Assembly (NCBI GenBank): GCA_016782425.1
Contig: JADHYN010000011.1
Span: 1 to 34,900, forward strand
Reading direction: 5' to 3'
Origin: Candidatus Omnitrophota bacterium
GTDB lineage: Bacteria; Omnitrophota; Gorgyraeia; JABMRN01; RBG-13-46-9
Length of the DNA stretch: 34,900 bases
In this document: positions 33,741 through 34,900 of the stretch, piece after piece
Layout of the letters: every line of letters starts with the position of its first letter
Position numbering within the stretch: the stretch's first letter is position 1
Made by a program: the position numbers and the translations under genes
Notes under the pieces: model-generated
Database searches by the model: none
Told to the model about the DNA's origin: nothing
The model's input: the letters and a program-made list of their open reading frames with translations, nothing else

Positions 33741-33868
33741 ATTCGAACTCGTTTTGCCCACCATTTTCGACTTATAAAAAAATCGCATGAACTGACGAAG
33801 TGAGAGAGGGGCTCCTTCTATTTTTTCGAGTGATATTGATACAGCCTCGGCATAAAGCCTCTGTTATC

Positions 33869-33899
33869 GCCAAGCCTCACGCAATACCCTCTCATTCCG
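33869..33899 (+). repeat. dispersed intergenic repeat, copy E
   Basis: GCCAAGCCTCACGC followed by AATACCCTCTCATTCCG. It is preceded by GGCATAAAGCCTCTGTTAT, similar to the flank of copy D. GGGGCTCCTTCTA (33818-33830) upstream resembles a segment just after copy C. Confidence 0.7.
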
Positions 33900-33969
33900 T
33901 AGGTTTTCATCCCATTTTTGGCCCGTTTTCGGACCTCAAAAAAAAAGTTGAAAAAAGTTAAAAAAACTC

Positions 33970-33997
33970 TTGACAAATACTTTCGATATGGTATATT
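33970..33997 (+). promoter_or_regulatory. promoter upstream of the inserted ORF and tRNA-Thr-tuf
   Basis: TTGACA (33970-33975), 16-bp spacer, TATATT (33992-33997). The transcript would cover the ORF at 34049, tRNA-Thr(GGU) and tuf, restoring expression of the downstream half of the interrupted operon. Confidence 0.6.
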
Positions 33998-34048
33998 TAG
34001 ACCTTTGTCAGCCCAACGTCCGAGCTTCGCCTACAGAAAGGCATAAAG

Positions 34049-34720
34049 ATGCAAGTTTGCGAGATTATAACGAGTTACAAAAAAGGAAATTCCGTTAAAG
34101 AAATAGCGGCAAAGGCCGGCCTATCGACGAGAATTATACGGGGAATATTATCAAAAAATAATATAACATTTAGAACTCATAAAGAAGCTGCTTATATCAA
34201 AAATAATAGATTTGGCGACCCATTTGACATACTAACAAACCTCACCCCTGAAGAGGAACATTTGAAGGCAATGGCACTCGGCCTTTACCTTACCGAAGGA
34301 AATACAAAAAACAAAAATTCAATCCGTTTTTCAAATTCAAACCCTGCGCTTGTGAAAATTTTTGTTAAATTTTTAAAAGTAGTATGCGGCGTTGAAAACG
34401 ACAAGATAAAAATGTCTTTATTTGTATACCCCGATGCTCCCAAGAGAAAAGCAAAAGATTACTGGACAAGTTTCCTAGGCCTCCCCGCAACACAATTCAC
34501 GAAAACAACCGTTTTAAAAAATCGAAATCACCATAGTTCAAAAAAACATTCCGAATTCGGAACCATCACGATAAACGTACACAACACAAAGTTGTTAGAC
34601 ATTATAAAGGAATGGGCCAGGGAATATGCCCATGTAGCTCAGCTGGTAGAGCACATCCATGGTAAGGATGGGGTCGCCGGTTCGATTCCGGCCGTGGGCT
34701 CTGCTATTACCGGGAAATAA
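34049..34720 (+). CDS. HTH plus LAGLIDADG-like protein inserted in the tRNA-tuf operon
   Basis: 223 residues. Residues 1-45 form a resolvase-type HTH (VKEIAAKAGLSTRIIRGIL). Residues about 70-190 look like a single-motif LAGLIDADG fold: AMALGLYLTEGN followed by IRFSNSNPALVKIFVKFLK, then YWTSFLGLP and a C-terminal strand/helix. Such proteins resemble homing endonucleases or related DNA-binding proteins; nuclease activity is not shown. Codon 194 coincides with base 1 of tRNA-Thr, so the last 30 codons are the tRNA gene and a few bases beyond. GAAAGG lies ahead of the ATG. The true end of the protein is therefore unclear. Confidence 0.6.
   Translation: MQVCEIITSYKKGNSVKEIAAKAGLSTRIIRGILSKNNITFRTHKEAAYIKNNRFGDPFDILTNLTPEEEHLKAMALGLYLTEGNTKNKNSIRFSNSNPALVKIFVKFLKVVCGVENDKIKMSLFVYPDAPKRKAKDYWTSFLGLPATQFTKTTVLKNRNHHSSKKHSEFGTITINVHNTKLLDIIKEWAREYAHVAQLVEHIHGKDGVAGSIPAVGSAITGK
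34628..34700 (+). tRNA. tRNA-Thr(GGU)
   Basis: Acceptor GCCCATG/CGTGGGC, D arm GCTC/GAGC, anticodon stem CATCC/GGATG with loop ATGGTAA, T arm GCCGG/CCGGC, discriminator T. CCA is not encoded. It lies wholly inside the 3' end of the preceding open reading frame and 68 bp before tuf. Confidence 0.95.
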
Positions 34721-34738
34721 ACCTTTTATTAACAAAAG

Positions 34739-34755
34739 CCTGCCGCGGTGGCGGG
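34739..34755 (+). promoter_or_regulatory. hairpin in the tuf leader
   Basis: CCTGCC (34739-34744) can pair with GGCGGG (34750-34755) around GCGGT. It ends 1 bp before the Shine-Dalgarno AGGGAGGG (34757-34764), so it may influence tuf translation or be a processing site. Confidence 0.4.
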
Positions 34756-34768
34756 TAGGGAGGGAAAA

Positions 34769-34900
34769 ATGGCTAAGGCAAAATTTGAGCGCACAAAGCC
34801 ACATATAAACGTAGGGACAATAGGACACATTGACCACGGTAAGACCTGTCTTACCAGCGCAATAACAAACGTCCTGGCAAGAGAAGGTAAAGCCGAAGCA
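34769..34900 (+). CDS. tuf: elongation factor Tu, N-terminal part (runs off the window)
   Basis: 44 codons are visible: [20 protein letters not shown], then the GTP-binding P-loop GHIDHGKT (usually GHVDHGKT) and [15 protein letters not shown]-Tu delivers aminoacyl-tRNA to the ribosome. The Shine-Dalgarno AGGGAGGG is very strong. Its place right after tRNA-Thr(GGU) matches the tufB operon of E. coli. Confidence 0.95.
   Translation, partial: MAKAKFERTKPHINVGTIGHIDHGKTCLTSAITNVLAREGKAEA

Larger units (their letters stand above)
33741..34048. other. gene-free stretch between tRNA-Gly and the inserted ORF
   Basis: It contains repeat copy E (33869-33899), an A/T-rich stretch, and a promoter (33970-33997). 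In the tRNA-tuf clusters I know, this gap is only a few bases, so the whole stretch seems to belong to an insertion. No gene is seen. Confidence 0.7.

Overview
The window is a compact, almost gap-free stretch of bacterial chromosome at moderate GC. Nearly all genes lie on the + strand in long, overlapping operons; the only clear minus-strand gene is an insertion-sequence transposase. A SurA-type periplasmic chaperone, two probable lipoproteins, MurA and a bactofilin point to a diderm, peptidoglycan-containing bacterium. GatCAB instead of direct Asn/Gln charging, DXP-dependent vitamin B6 synthesis (PdxA and PdxJ) and a formate-THF ligase suggest a free-living or anaerobic lineage. The gene order and the bactofilin/excisionase-like HTH pair make me think of Omnitrophota (former OP3) or a related uncultured phylum. 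That placement is inference and was not tested.

Layout. 1-180: probable right end of an IS110/IS1111-type element plus a dispersed repeat. 249-3935: ppiC-like lipoprotein, surA-like, pdxA, rsmA, the same order as the classical surA-pdxA-rsmA operon. 3937-8310: gatC-gatA-gatB and a C-terminal-processing protease. 8363-11683: tsaD, a bactofilin fused to an HTH domain, a membrane-tethered HTH protein, a TPR/PDZ protein and a small HAMP membrane protein. 11811-21563: polA, coaE, rho, rpmE, prfA, a short prmC, murA, rpsP, trmD, rplS, rnhB. 21591-24324: a divergent fhs from its own strong promoter, then apbE. 24327-26190: an IS1111-like element and several related non-coding repeats, including a 146-bp nested palindrome. 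26205-33393: tRNA-Met, tilS, ftsH, folP, cdaA, ybbR, pdxJ, acpS, nnrD. 33394-34900: tRNA-Thr(UGU), tRNA-Tyr, tRNA-Gly, an inserted HTH/LAGLIDADG-like ORF, tRNA-Thr(GGU) and the start of tuf.

How it works together. Most genes serve core functions: tRNA charging and modification (gatCAB, tsaD, tilS, trmD), translation (rpmE, rpsP, rplS, prfA, prmC, tuf), replication and transcription (polA, rnhB, rho), cofactors (pdxA, pdxJ, coaE, folP, fhs, acpS, nnrD) and envelope or protein quality control (surA, ppiC, ctp, ftsH, murA, cdaA-ybbR).

The most unusual parts are four. (1) Two copies of an IS1111-like right end are nearly identical except for a 13-nt island, which fits a reprogrammed guide in a transposon-encoded guide RNA. 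(2) A LAGLIDADG-like ORF interrupts the otherwise E. coli-like thrU-tyrU-glyT-thrT-tufB order and reads straight through the tRNA-Thr gene. (3) A bactofilin-HTH fusion sits next to a membrane-anchored HTH protein. (4) A family of intergenic repeats ends in a shared ACCCTCTCATTCC-like motif. No CRISPR array, prophage or toxin locus was seen.
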